This document shows positions 1 to 6,870 of a DNA stretch of 22,368 nucleotides, piece by piece. The notes beneath the pieces were generated by a model, which was not told the DNA's origin, did not search any database, and saw only the letters and a program-made list of their open reading frames with translations. How positions within the stretch are numbered: the first letter of the stretch is position 1; every line of letters begins with the position of its first letter. This DNA comes from Desulfurococcales archaeon (GTDB lineage: Archaea > Thermoproteota > Thermoprotei_A > Sulfolobales > WAQK01), in assembly GCA_027016915.1 (NCBI GenBank), contig JALURJ010000273.1, positions 1 to 22,368 of the forward strand, given 5' to 3'. Position numbers and translations under genes: made by a program.

Positions 1-62
1 TTCTTCCGTTTCCGTGCCAAGGGCCAGCACCCACATCCTGCGTTATCTATCTCAAGGCACAA
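1..62 (-). other. possible 5' end of a leftward gene running off the window
   Basis: On the minus strand a TTG at 62-60 is preceded, after 7 bases, by AAGGAG (70-75 read in reverse), which is a good Shine-Dalgarno match. The frame stays open for about 20 codons to the left edge (start MCLEIDNAGCGCWPLARKRK). The piece is too short to recognise a family, and the spacing could be chance. If real it would follow the OsmC-like gene in the same direction after about 70 bases. Nothing else in positions 1-129 looks coding: the long rightward frame here is the complement of the OsmC-like gene. Confidence 0.2.
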
Positions 63-129
63 CTATTAACTCCTTAGGACACCATGGCTGGCTCCGCGAA
101 GCGTTTCTGCAGGAGGCGCATATAGTTGC

Positions 130-540
130 TTATGCGGGGTTCCCGGAAGCCTTAGCCTCAGGCCTGCCAGAGTTCTCCAGCACTTCCAGGTCTAGCTTGG
201 CTGTGCGGAAGAGGTTGGCCAAGATGGAGCAGTTTTCCAGCTCCTCGAGTAGCTTTTCCTTCGTCAGGCTGACCTTCCCTATGATCACTATTTTGAACCT
301 ATCGACTTCCTGGCTGCCCTCTATAAGCTTGTTTACATCGGTGTAGCCGGAGACCTGGACAACAGCCTTTGTGGGGCGGTCAGGCTGATCGGCCAGTATC
401 TTTGCGACGCAACCAGCTATCGCCGAGTATATGAAGCGGAGGTTAACCTCCTCGACCTCGTACTCCTGGTTCACGATCTTGATCTTGTCGCCATCGAGGG
501 TGGCTTGCCCCTCCCCCACGATTACCTCAACAGTCTTCAA
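130..540 (-). CDS. OsmC-like protein
   Basis: This 136-residue protein resembles the OsmC/Ohr fold family, whose members reduce organic peroxides or handle reactive sulfur with two conserved cysteines. Seen directly: an SAIAGCVAKIL segment with Cys44 matches the first OsmC cysteine on its central helix, and ENCSI with Cys104 matches the second. The 60-residue spacing is close to the family's usual spacing. The last 15 or so residues (SGRPEAKASGNPA) look like a disordered tail. The start codon overlaps the stop of the upstream TusA-like gene by four bases (537-540), so the two are translationally coupled and probably act together. OsmC and TusA-like domains are often fused or adjacent in prokaryotes, which supports a sulfur-relay role more than peroxide defence, although both remain possible. 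The family call rests on motif and spacing only. Confidence 0.65.
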   Translation of the reverse strand: MKTVEVIVGEGQATLDGDKIKIVNQEYEVEEVNLRFIYSAIAGCVAKILADQPDRPTKAVVQVSGYTDVNKLIEGSQEVDRFKIVIIGKVSLTKEKLLEELENCSILANLFRTAKLDLEVLENSGRPEAKASGNPA

Positions 541-767
541 GCCTTTTTCACCACTTTGAGCACGGCTATGTTCTCCGAATAGTCCTCGATGTCTATATCA
601 ACGTTTTTGTCATGGGCACGTTCGAGGAGAAGATCTAGGGGGACGGCGTCAAGCCTTATTCTGACTCTGGCCTGTTCTCCTTCCTTGAGCTCGTCGAAGA
701 GTTTAAGCATCCTTGTGAGGGGATGGTCGGTGCATTTGGAGAGATCGGTGAGGTCAAGTTCAATCAT
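537..767 (-). CDS. TusA-like small sulfur-carrier protein (variant Cys motif)
   Basis: This 76-residue protein has the layout of TusA/SirA sulfur carriers: an N-terminal strand (MIELDLTDL), an early cysteine (Cys12), an amphipathic helix, then KEGEQARVRI like the usual LxPGExLxV, and a final strand (NIAVLKVVKK). The hallmark CPxP is replaced by CTDHP, so the cysteine remains but the first proline is lost and one residue is added. TusA family members pass persulfide from a desulfurase to acceptor proteins; this role is inferred here. It is the first gene of a two-gene leftward unit with the OsmC-like gene, divergent from sufCBD, which fits sulfur supply for Fe-S clusters or tRNA. The ATG at 767 lies 26 bases from a TTTAAA box, which supports a leaderless start. 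It could instead be an unrelated ferredoxin-like-fold small protein. Confidence 0.5.
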   Translation of the reverse strand: MIELDLTDLSKCTDHPLTRMLKLFDELKEGEQARVRIRLDAVPLDLLLERAHDKNVDIDIEDYSENIAVLKVVKKA

Positions 768-790
768 ACGTAGTTACCGTAAATTATGCG

Positions 791-796
791 TTTAAA
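791..796 (-). promoter_or_regulatory. TATA box for the TusA-like/OsmC-like unit
   Basis: TTTAAA on the minus strand is centred about 26 bases upstream of the ATG at 767, the distance expected for a leaderless archaeal transcript. Confidence 0.5.
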
Positions 797-838
797 GGAA
801 TTAAATATGTTTTTCGCTGTTAATGATTGGCCAGTAAG

Positions 839-846
839 TTTTATTT
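839..846 (+). promoter_or_regulatory. TATA box for the sufCBD operon
   Basis: TTTTATTT is centred about 26 bases before position 868, placing the transcript start just before the GTG at 873. A second A/T-rich element, TTAAATATG (801-809), is an alternative. The spacer of about 105 bases holds both divergent promoters, so both units could share regulators. Confidence 0.45.
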
Positions 847-872
847 GGAGCCCGCGTATTTCTCTTTTAACG

Positions 873-1622
873 GTGTTAAAATTGACGCTTGAGGTCAGGG
901 ACCTACACGTCGCCGTTAGTGGCAGACAGGTTCTACGCGGAGTTTCCCTCACCGTCCGCTATGGCGAGGTCCACGCAGTTATGGGTCCCAACGGCTCGGG
1001 CAAATCGACACTAGCCTACGCGATCATGGGGCGGCCAGGCTATGAGGTTGTAAAGGGCGACATAAGGCTTGATGGTGAAAGCCTGCTGGGCCTAAGCTCC
1101 GAGGAGAGGAGCCTGAAAGGCATATTTCTAGCCCTCCAGGAGCCACCACAGGTACCGGGAGTGCGGGTGAGCACGTTCATCATAGCCTCCATCAACAAGA
1201 GGATGGGGGCCGATGACCTGACGAGGGTCAAGAACCCCCTCGTGCTCAAGAAAATATACGATGCGGTGAAGAACGTGGGCCTCTCTAAAGATCATCTCAC
1301 CAGGGAGCTCAACGTGGGGTTCAGCGGCGGTGAGAAGAAGAGGAACGAGCTTCTCCAGCTCCTCCTACTGGACCCCAAGGTGGTGATACTCGATGAGCCG
1401 GACTCCGGCCTAGACGTGGACGGCGTCAAGAGGGTGGCCGAGATAATCCAGGAGCTAAGGGAGAGAGGTAGAGCTGTGCTCCTCATAACCCACTATCCCC
1501 GGGTCCTGGAATATGTAGAGCCCAACAATGTTACTGTGCTCTACCGCGGCACAGTAGTGGCTAAGGGAGGCCCCGAGCTAGCCAGGAGGATAGAGAAGGA
1601 GGGCTACGGCTTCATAAAGTAG
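873..1622 (+). CDS. sufC: Fe-S cluster assembly ATPase SufC
   Basis: SufC is the ABC-type ATPase that drives the SufBCD scaffold, which builds Fe-S clusters in the cytoplasm. The 249-residue protein has Walker A GPNGSGKST (residues 38-46), the SufC-type signature FSGGEKKRNELL, and Walker B VVILDEPDSGLD followed by a switch His in LLITHYPR. FSGGEKKRNE is distinctive of SufC among ABC ATPases. I place the start at GTG 873 (VLKLTLEVRDL) or TTG 882, because family members begin with a short strand at this point and a TATA-like box lies upstream. The longer frame from 786 adds about 29 residues that match nothing and would overlap the promoter. It is followed by sufB after 16 bases and then sufD, so it is the first gene of the operon. 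Confidence 0.95.
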   Translation: MLKLTLEVRDLHVAVSGRQVLRGVSLTVRYGEVHAVMGPNGSGKSTLAYAIMGRPGYEVVKGDIRLDGESLLGLSSEERSLKGIFLALQEPPQVPGVRVSTFIIASINKRMGADDLTRVKNPLVLKKIYDAVKNVGLSKDHLTRELNVGFSGGEKKRNELLQLLLLDPKVVILDEPDSGLDVDGVKRVAEIIQELRERGRAVLLITHYPRVLEYVEPNNVTVLYRGTVVAKGGPELARRIEKEGYGFIK

Positions 1623-1638
1623 TCGCGGGGGGCCCGGG

Positions 1639-3060
1639 TTGACCATAAAGATCAGGGAAGAGATACTGCCCGAGAAAGGGGTTGAGGAGCTTCTCGGATA
1701 TGCCGTACCTACGAAGACTACCGTGGAGCTCCGGGGCAAGATATCGAGGAGCCTGGTAGAGGAGATATCGAGGATAAAGGGGGAGCCGGGCTGGATGAGG
1801 CGCCTAAGGCTTAGAAGCCTCGAGCTCTTCGAAAAGCTACCCATGCCCAACTGGCTCCGCGGCATAGAGGAGCTTGACCTCGAGGAGCTAACCCACTACG
1901 TTAAGCCAGAGGCAGGAATAGCGGAGAAGTGGGAGGACGTACCCGAGGAGATTAGGAAGTACTATGAGAGGCTGGGCATACCCGAGATCGAGCAGAGGTT
2001 CCTCTCAGGCCTATCAGCGCAGTTCGAGAGCGAGACCGTGTATGCAAGTGTGAAGAAGAAGCTCTCAGAGATGGGCGTAATTATGCTTCCCATGGAGGAG
2101 GCTGTTAAGAGGTACCCGGACCTCGTCAAGAAATACTTCCTCCACGTGTTCCCCGCATCCGACCACAAGTTTGCAGCGCTTCACGCCGCCCTGTGGAGCG
2201 GCGGCGTCTTCGTCTACGTACCGCCCGGGGTCAAGGTAGAAGAGCCTCTCGAGGCCTTCTTCCTCATAGGCAGAGCCATGGAGGGCCAGTTCGAGCACAC
2301 GCTGATAGTGGCTGACGAGGGCAGCTTCATCCACTTCATAGAGGGGTGTGCAGCCCCCATGTACAAGGGCTACAGCTTCCACGACGGCATGGTGGAGCTC
2401 TACGCCCATAAGAACGCCACCATCAAGTTCACCACACTGCAGAACTGGAGCAAGAACGTGATAAACTTCAACAACAAGCGCGGCATAGCCGAGGAGGGCG
2501 CCAGGATAGACTGGATAGAGGGCAGCATCGGGAGCAGGATAACCTATGTCTACCCCTCAACCATACTGAGAGGCAGAGGCGCCAGCACCCGCTCCATGGT
2601 GGTCTCAGTAGTTAAGGGTCCCTACCTCAAGGACACAGGCTCGAAGGTCATCCACGTAGCTCCCGACACCAGGAGCAGAATAATCAACAAGAGTATAAGC
2701 GTGGACGGTGGCATTAACATCTACAGGGGACTAGTCAAGGTTCTCCAGGGAGCCCGGAATGCCCATGCCCACGTGGAGTGCGACTCCCTGATCCTGGACT
2801 CCAAATCTATGGCCTTCACCTACCCCCATAACCAGGTCGACGAGCCAACAGCCACGGTGACCCATGAGGCAACCACAGGAAGGCTGGGCGAGGAACAACT
2901 CTTCTACATGACCAGCAGGGGGTTAAGCGAGGACGAGGCCAAGAGCCTTATAGTGCTGGGCTTCCTCGACGAGATAATGGCGGAGCTACCCTTCGAGTTC
3001 GCCAACGTGCTCAACAAAGTGATCCAGCTGGAGTTCAAGAAAGTAGGGGGGCTGGGGTGA
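1639..3060 (+). CDS. sufB: Fe-S cluster scaffold protein SufB
   Basis: SufB is the main scaffold subunit of the SufBC2D complex, on which sulfide and iron are assembled. The 473-residue length is typical. Residues expected for persulfide and cluster handling are visible: Cys237 in FIEGCAAPMY, Cys381 in HVECDSLILD, and the C-terminal family signature HEATTGRLGEEQLFYMTSRGL. The beta-helix core between about residues 170 and 400 is intact. The TTG at 1639 is the likely start, since it gives the expected N-terminus and a G-rich stretch sits just before it. It lies 16 bases after sufC and its stop TGA overlaps the sufD GTG by four bases (GTGA), so translation is coupled. No cysteine desulfurase gene lies in the window. 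Confidence 0.95.
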   Translation: MTIKIREEILPEKGVEELLGYAVPTKTTVELRGKISRSLVEEISRIKGEPGWMRRLRLRSLELFEKLPMPNWLRGIEELDLEELTHYVKPEAGIAEKWEDVPEEIRKYYERLGIPEIEQRFLSGLSAQFESETVYASVKKKLSEMGVIMLPMEEAVKRYPDLVKKYFLHVFPASDHKFAALHAALWSGGVFVYVPPGVKVEEPLEAFFLIGRAMEGQFEHTLIVADEGSFIHFIEGCAAPMYKGYSFHDGMVELYAHKNATIKFTTLQNWSKNVINFNNKRGIAEEGARIDWIEGSIGSRITYVYPSTILRGRGASTRSMVVSVVKGPYLKDTGSKVIHVAPDTRSRIINKSISVDGGINIYRGLVKVLQGARNAHAHVECDSLILDSKSMAFTYPHNQVDEPTATVTHEATTGRLGEEQLFYMTSRGLSEDEAKSLIVLGFLDEIMAELPFEFANVLNKVIQLEFKKVGGLG

Positions 3061-4241
3061 GCAGTGTGGCTTCGCAGAGCTACGGCGAACTGCTGGAGAA
3101 ACTACCCTACCAGAGGGTCAGGGACTCGCCCACAGTCAAGTACTATACCAGCTGGAACCTTTTCGATGAACGCCTAGACCTCGCCCCAGCCCCGGTCACA
3201 GAGCCCCTACCCAAGTTTCTCTCAGAAGTTAAGATAGATGCTACTATGGGCGCAGGCGAGACAGTAGTATTTTCGAGGCCCGACGTTCTTCTAACCGGGA
3301 TCCTGAGATCCAGGGACCTCCCGCACTACGCTTCGCTTAAACCCTTCAAACTTCTACGAAAATCAGGGTCTAAGATCACGGCACTCCACGCCGAACGGTG
3401 GAACTCTGGCGTGTATGTGAACTTCCCACCCTCCACCATAACCCACAAACCCGTGGTCGTGGCAAGCCTCTCAGGGGAGGGCTACCTGGGACACCACATA
3501 CTAGTAGAGGTTGGGAGGGGTGCTGAGGCACGCCTGGTACTCATAGACTACGCTGGAAAATGGAATGGCCTGAAGACCATTATAGTCGAGGTGCTTTTGG
3601 AAGAGGCCTCCAAACTAGAGTTCTCCAGAATATCAGTGCACGGCTCCGGATCGCCCGTCTACAACCACACGGTGGTCCACCTAGCGGGCGGCGCCGAGCT
3701 CGAGGTAAAGACGCTAGCCCTAGGAGGCCTCATGAGCCACCTCAGGGACGACTACGCGTTGATGGGGGAGCTAAGCAAGGTGCGTTCGACGTTGAGCCTC
3801 ATCTCCCTCCCAGGCACAAGGCTTGATGTGATAACCAACGCCGCACACCTGGCGCAGCGCACTACGAGCAGGGTAACCGTTCGAGGGGCTGTAATGGAAG
3901 AAGGCTACCTGGTCCACAGGGGGGTTGCAAGAGTAGTGGCTGAGGCGAAGTGGAGTGCCACCAGCATCGACAGCTACATCAACATACTCTCCGAGAAGGG
4001 CAGTGGCTACGCCATCCCCATACTCGAAATCCAGACGGGCGACGTGGAGGAGGCCCGCCACGCGGCAGCTGTAGCCAGCCTAAGCGACGAGCAGTTGTTC
4101 TATCTCCAGTCCCGCGGCCTCTCGAGAAGCGACGTGGAGGCCTTGGTGGCCAGAAGTATATTAGAATATTCAGGCGCAGCTTCGGCAGCGGGAATAGATC
4201 CCGCCAAGCTTCTATCTCTTGGCGAGAGCCTCGCAGGTTAA
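3057..4241 (+). CDS. sufD: Fe-S cluster assembly protein SufD
   Basis: SufD is the partner of SufB in the SufBC2D complex and is needed for iron acquisition by the scaffold. The 394-residue protein has the SufB/SufD beta-helix region and the family C-terminus, with a conserved His near residue 335 in EEARHAAAVASLSDEQLFYL followed by QSRGL. It lacks the GC(S/A)AP cysteine motif of SufB, which separates the two paralogs. The GTG at 3057 overlaps the sufB stop by four bases, and no better start is nearby. The gene ends the suf operon: a new TATA box and an unrelated secreted protein follow 46 bases later. Confidence 0.92.
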   Translation: MSSVASQSYGELLEKLPYQRVRDSPTVKYYTSWNLFDERLDLAPAPVTEPLPKFLSEVKIDATMGAGETVVFSRPDVLLTGILRSRDLPHYASLKPFKLLRKSGSKITALHAERWNSGVYVNFPPSTITHKPVVVASLSGEGYLGHHILVEVGRGAEARLVLIDYAGKWNGLKTIIVEVLLEEASKLEFSRISVHGSGSPVYNHTVVHLAGGAELEVKTLALGGLMSHLRDDYALMGELSKVRSTLSLISLPGTRLDVITNAAHLAQRTTSRVTVRGAVMEEGYLVHRGVARVVAEAKWSATSIDSYINILSEKGSGYAIPILEIQTGDVEEARHAAAVASLSDEQLFYLQSRGLSRSDVEALVARSILEYSGAASAAGIDPAKLLSLGESLAG

Positions 4242-4248
4242 TCCACGC

Positions 4249-4256
4249 TTTTATAA
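4249..4256 (+). promoter_or_regulatory. TATA box for surface protein A
   Basis: TTTTATAA is centred about 35 bases before the ATG at 4288, giving a transcript with a leader of only a few bases. It marks the end of the suf operon. Confidence 0.55.
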
Positions 4257-4287
4257 CCCAAGGCACGATAAAACACTTCTGGAAACA

Positions 4288-5787
4288 ATGATAGCCGCCA
4301 CTCTGGTCAGGAGCGCGGCGCCGATTCTCGCGATATTTGTGCTATCCGCGACCATAGCCGCTGCACAGCCCGGCCCCACCTTTATAGTGTACAGTGATTA
4401 CACGGCAAAGCTGGAGTCGGAGGGCATACTCTTCGGATTCAAGCACCCATATAACACTAGCCTTGCCCAGCTAAACTTTACGGTCAAGGCAGGAAAAGTG
4501 GTAGCCGTTTTTGAGAGGAGAGAGGAGTACAGGCCCAGGGAGAGCGGACTGCTGGGCCTTGTGCAGAGAGCTGACGAAAAGTATAATGCCAGCGTGAAGC
4601 AGGTAGGCGAGAAGGGCTCCTGGCGTCTAGACTACTTCTACGACGGTGAGCACCTGTCTGCCTCGCTCAGTGCAAACATTAGTATACGAGGCATGGAGCT
4701 GGAGCAGCAAGTAGGTGTGCTGGTAGCCAGAGAGTTTGGGAGAGTTAAGGTCTCTATACGGCTAGGCGTCAACAATGTTTTCCGAGACGTGGTAGAACGG
4801 CTTATCGATACATACCACCTATACTTGGGACTCAACATGTCTGCAACCACCTGGTTCAGACTCCTGGACCTTCACCTATCCACCAATGCAGGCGGGGAAC
4901 AATACCGATATAGTGCACTCCTTGAGGCCAGGTTTCTACTAGACACAAACTCCATGGATCCCGGGTTCAGAGAAACCATAGGGCTAGGTAGACTAACCCT
5001 CCCAGCCAGGGGTTCCGGGGAATTAGAGGCGGCTCTGGAGGAGAATGTTTCCTGGCTACAGGTAAAGTTGCCAGCCTTTCCGGACGCTATAAGTGTAGCG
5101 AGGCTGGGGGAGGAGAAGGTCCTACGCCTAACCCTAGAGGTTGATCGGGGAGTCCTGCCCATAGCTCTGGAGGTGGCACGGCTGGCGAGGGAACTAATGC
5201 TTCTCCCCTATACGTACTATAAAAACTACCCAGCATTAATCATTGAAAGCTCAAAGTACCTAAAAGTAGCAGAGTTAGAGGCCCTCACCCAGCTCCTGAC
5301 CCTAGAGCCTTTAAGAGGCGCCTCCGGCCTCTTTAGAGCCAACGTGACCAACGGCACGGTTAACTACAGCCTCTCCCTGGAAAACGTCCGGGTACCCGCC
5401 AATATAACCCAAGCCTCCCTCAGCGAAGCTGCACGGAAGGTTGCGGAGAGCATAACGGTGCTCCTCCACCTCTACCAGGACCCCGAGGACCTTGCCGAAA
5501 CCATCCTAAACACCCCTCTAAACCTGGCTCCAGGCGACTCCGGTGTATCCAGCATAGAGCCATCCAATGTTAGATTTGGTGAGTTCCATAAGGTTAAGAT
5601 ATCAGTGGCGTCAAGCCCCTCCCAGGCGGGAACCGGCACCTCAAGTACAGGCGCTGTGGTGCGGCAGGCTGGCGAGCGTTGGTTACGGCTAGGGGATCTG
5701 ATGCTTCTAGTGTTGATTTCACTCGTGGCGGCTGGCCTGGCCGTGGGCTGGCTCCTGCACAGGCAGGGTTCTCAGCGCCGCGGCTGA
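4288..5787 (+). CDS. secreted membrane-anchored surface protein, paralog A
   Basis: I do not recognise a named family. The 499-residue protein begins with a signal peptide (hydrophobic ILAIFVLSATIAAAQ, probable cleavage after AAA at about residue 26). It has a long extracellular part rich in NxS/T glycosylation sequons (NTS, NFT, NAS, NIS, NVS, NGT, NYS) and a C-terminal membrane helix (LMLLVLISLVAAGLAVGWLL) with a basic cytoplasmic tail. It is paralogous to the proteins at 6871 and 15758. Shared elements are an N-terminal strand (TFIVYSDYTAKLESEG here), a YFYDGE segment shared with B only, and a C-terminal block (LAPGDSGVSSIEPSNVRFGE) before the membrane anchor. The ATG at 4288 is chosen because it starts the signal peptide and lies just after a TATA box; the upstream open frame overlaps sufD. 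A structural or binding role outside the cell is inference. Confidence 0.85.
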   Translation: MIAATLVRSAAPILAIFVLSATIAAAQPGPTFIVYSDYTAKLESEGILFGFKHPYNTSLAQLNFTVKAGKVVAVFERREEYRPRESGLLGLVQRADEKYNASVKQVGEKGSWRLDYFYDGEHLSASLSANISIRGMELEQQVGVLVAREFGRVKVSIRLGVNNVFRDVVERLIDTYHLYLGLNMSATTWFRLLDLHLSTNAGGEQYRYSALLEARFLLDTNSMDPGFRETIGLGRLTLPARGSGELEAALEENVSWLQVKLPAFPDAISVARLGEEKVLRLTLEVDRGVLPIALEVARLARELMLLPYTYYKNYPALIIESSKYLKVAELEALTQLLTLEPLRGASGLFRANVTNGTVNYSLSLENVRVPANITQASLSEAARKVAESITVLLHLYQDPEDLAETILNTPLNLAPGDSGVSSIEPSNVRFGEFHKVKISVASSPSQAGTGTSSTGAVVRQAGERWLRLGDLMLLVLISLVAAGLAVGWLLHRQGSQRRG

Positions 5788-5801
5788 CCATGTGATCTAT
5801 A

Positions 5802-5809
5802 CTTAATAT
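5802..5809 (+). promoter_or_regulatory. TATA-like box for the DUF389 gene
   Basis: CTTAATAT is centred about 27 bases before an in-frame GTG at 5833 and 54 bases before the ATG at 5860. It does not settle which start is used. Confidence 0.35.
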
Positions 5810-5859
5810 CTTTGAACAAGCTACGTGACAGTGTGGGTGCATATCTGTTGTCCACCTCC

Positions 5860-6786
5860 ATGAAGAGGATCGAAATCTACACCAGCAAGGATGGCTGCAA
5901 GAAACTTGCCGGGATCCTGGAGGAGGAGAAGCTATACTGGTATATGGAGGAGGTGAGGCTGAAGGGCGGGGAGAAGATATGTAGGGTCACGGTCTACGCA
6001 CCCCTCCACGCCATAGAGGGCATCGTCGCCAGGGTTTCCGAGGCCCTGGATCTGAGGAAGATTGAGAATATGGTGGCTGTGAGCGACGTTGAGGCAGGTA
6101 TAGGTGCACCCTACAGGATAACTGGGTGGCGGTTTCTGGACCTGGTCAACAGCTTCGCCAAGAGGCCCAGGTTCATGCTTCTCGAGGATGCTGGCGAGAG
6201 GGCCAGGGTCTCATCGGCGCAGGTCTTGCTGGTGGTTCTCGCGGGCCTTGTTGCACTCACCGGGCTCATGATAAACAACCCCTATGTGATTATAGGGGCC
6301 ATGCTGCTCTCCCCGATACTGGGCCCGATATACGCTTTCTCCGTCCTCCTAGTGCTCTCCAAGCCTGAAGGGGCCTTCAGGAGCCTGGTTAGCCTAACCC
6401 TCCTCGTAGGGGCAGCATTCACTGTCTCACTTCTAGCAGTCCTTGCCGCCAGGATAATAGGCCATGAGCCCCGGCCAACGGGTGAGCTCCTGCTGAGGGC
6501 AAGGTTTGGATGGGACTCCATCATAGTCCCACTACTCCTAGGTATGGCCAGCCTGCTCGCAGTATCCTCAAACGTTACCGAGGCCCTCACGGGCGTCGCC
6601 ATAGCCGCCGCGCTAATACCTCCAGCATCAGCGCTAGGCTGGGCCGTTGCGGCAGGATCTATAAGATTAGGAGAACTCATAGCGGCCAACCTGGGTGCAA
6701 ACCTGGTAGGGCTCCTGTTGGGCAGCTACCTTATGGGGCTCATGGTGATGGCTCGCCATGTAAGTCATAGAAAGGCTCCAACCTAA
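5860..6786 (+). CDS. DUF389 family integral membrane protein
   Basis: This protein of about 308 residues has the two-part layout of the DUF389/TIGR00341 family. An N-terminal soluble ferredoxin-like domain of about 115 residues (MKRIEIYTSK onward) precedes a membrane domain of about five or six helices. The family hallmark is visible as LAGLVALTGLMINNPYVIIG followed by AMLLSPILGPIYAF, where Asn and Pro interrupt paired helices. The biochemical function of DUF389 is not established to my knowledge. The ATG at 5860 is preferred because it opens the soluble domain, but an in-frame GTG at 5833 lies at leaderless distance from the TATA box and a TTG exists at 5812. It sits between surface proteins A and B in the same direction, which may indicate a shared envelope role. 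Confidence 0.8.
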   Translation: MKRIEIYTSKDGCKKLAGILEEEKLYWYMEEVRLKGGEKICRVTVYAPLHAIEGIVARVSEALDLRKIENMVAVSDVEAGIGAPYRITGWRFLDLVNSFAKRPRFMLLEDAGERARVSSAQVLLVVLAGLVALTGLMINNPYVIIGAMLLSPILGPIYAFSVLLVLSKPEGAFRSLVSLTLLVGAAFTVSLLAVLAARIIGHEPRPTGELLLRARFGWDSIIVPLLLGMASLLAVSSNVTEALTGVAIAAALIPPASALGWAVAAGSIRLGELIAANLGANLVGLLLGSYLMGLMVMARHVSHRKAPT

Positions 6787-6837
6787 GCTGTGGAGACCGG
6801 CCGGGCTGGAGTGTCTATACAGTGAATGTGTAAAAAT

Positions 6838-6849
6838 TATATTATATTA
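6838..6849 (+). promoter_or_regulatory. strong TATA box for surface protein B
   Basis: TTATATTATATT is the most A/T-rich promoter element in the window and lies about 26 bases before the ATG at 6871, implying a leaderless and possibly well-expressed transcript. Confidence 0.6.
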
Positions 6850-6870
6850 GGCTGACTTCTACTAGCAGCA

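Noticed and set aside
14..346. 110-codon rightward frame at the left edge
   Set aside because: It is Ser-rich and antisense to the OsmC-like gene, a typical shadow.
786..872. longer SufC N-terminus from an ATG at 786
   Set aside because: The added 29 residues match no SufC feature, overlap the TATA-like box, and the family starts at the KLTLEVRDL strand.
3560..4291. several medium-length open frames on both strands across sufD
   Set aside because: They are GC-driven shadows with high Arg/Pro content and no recognisable domain or start signals.
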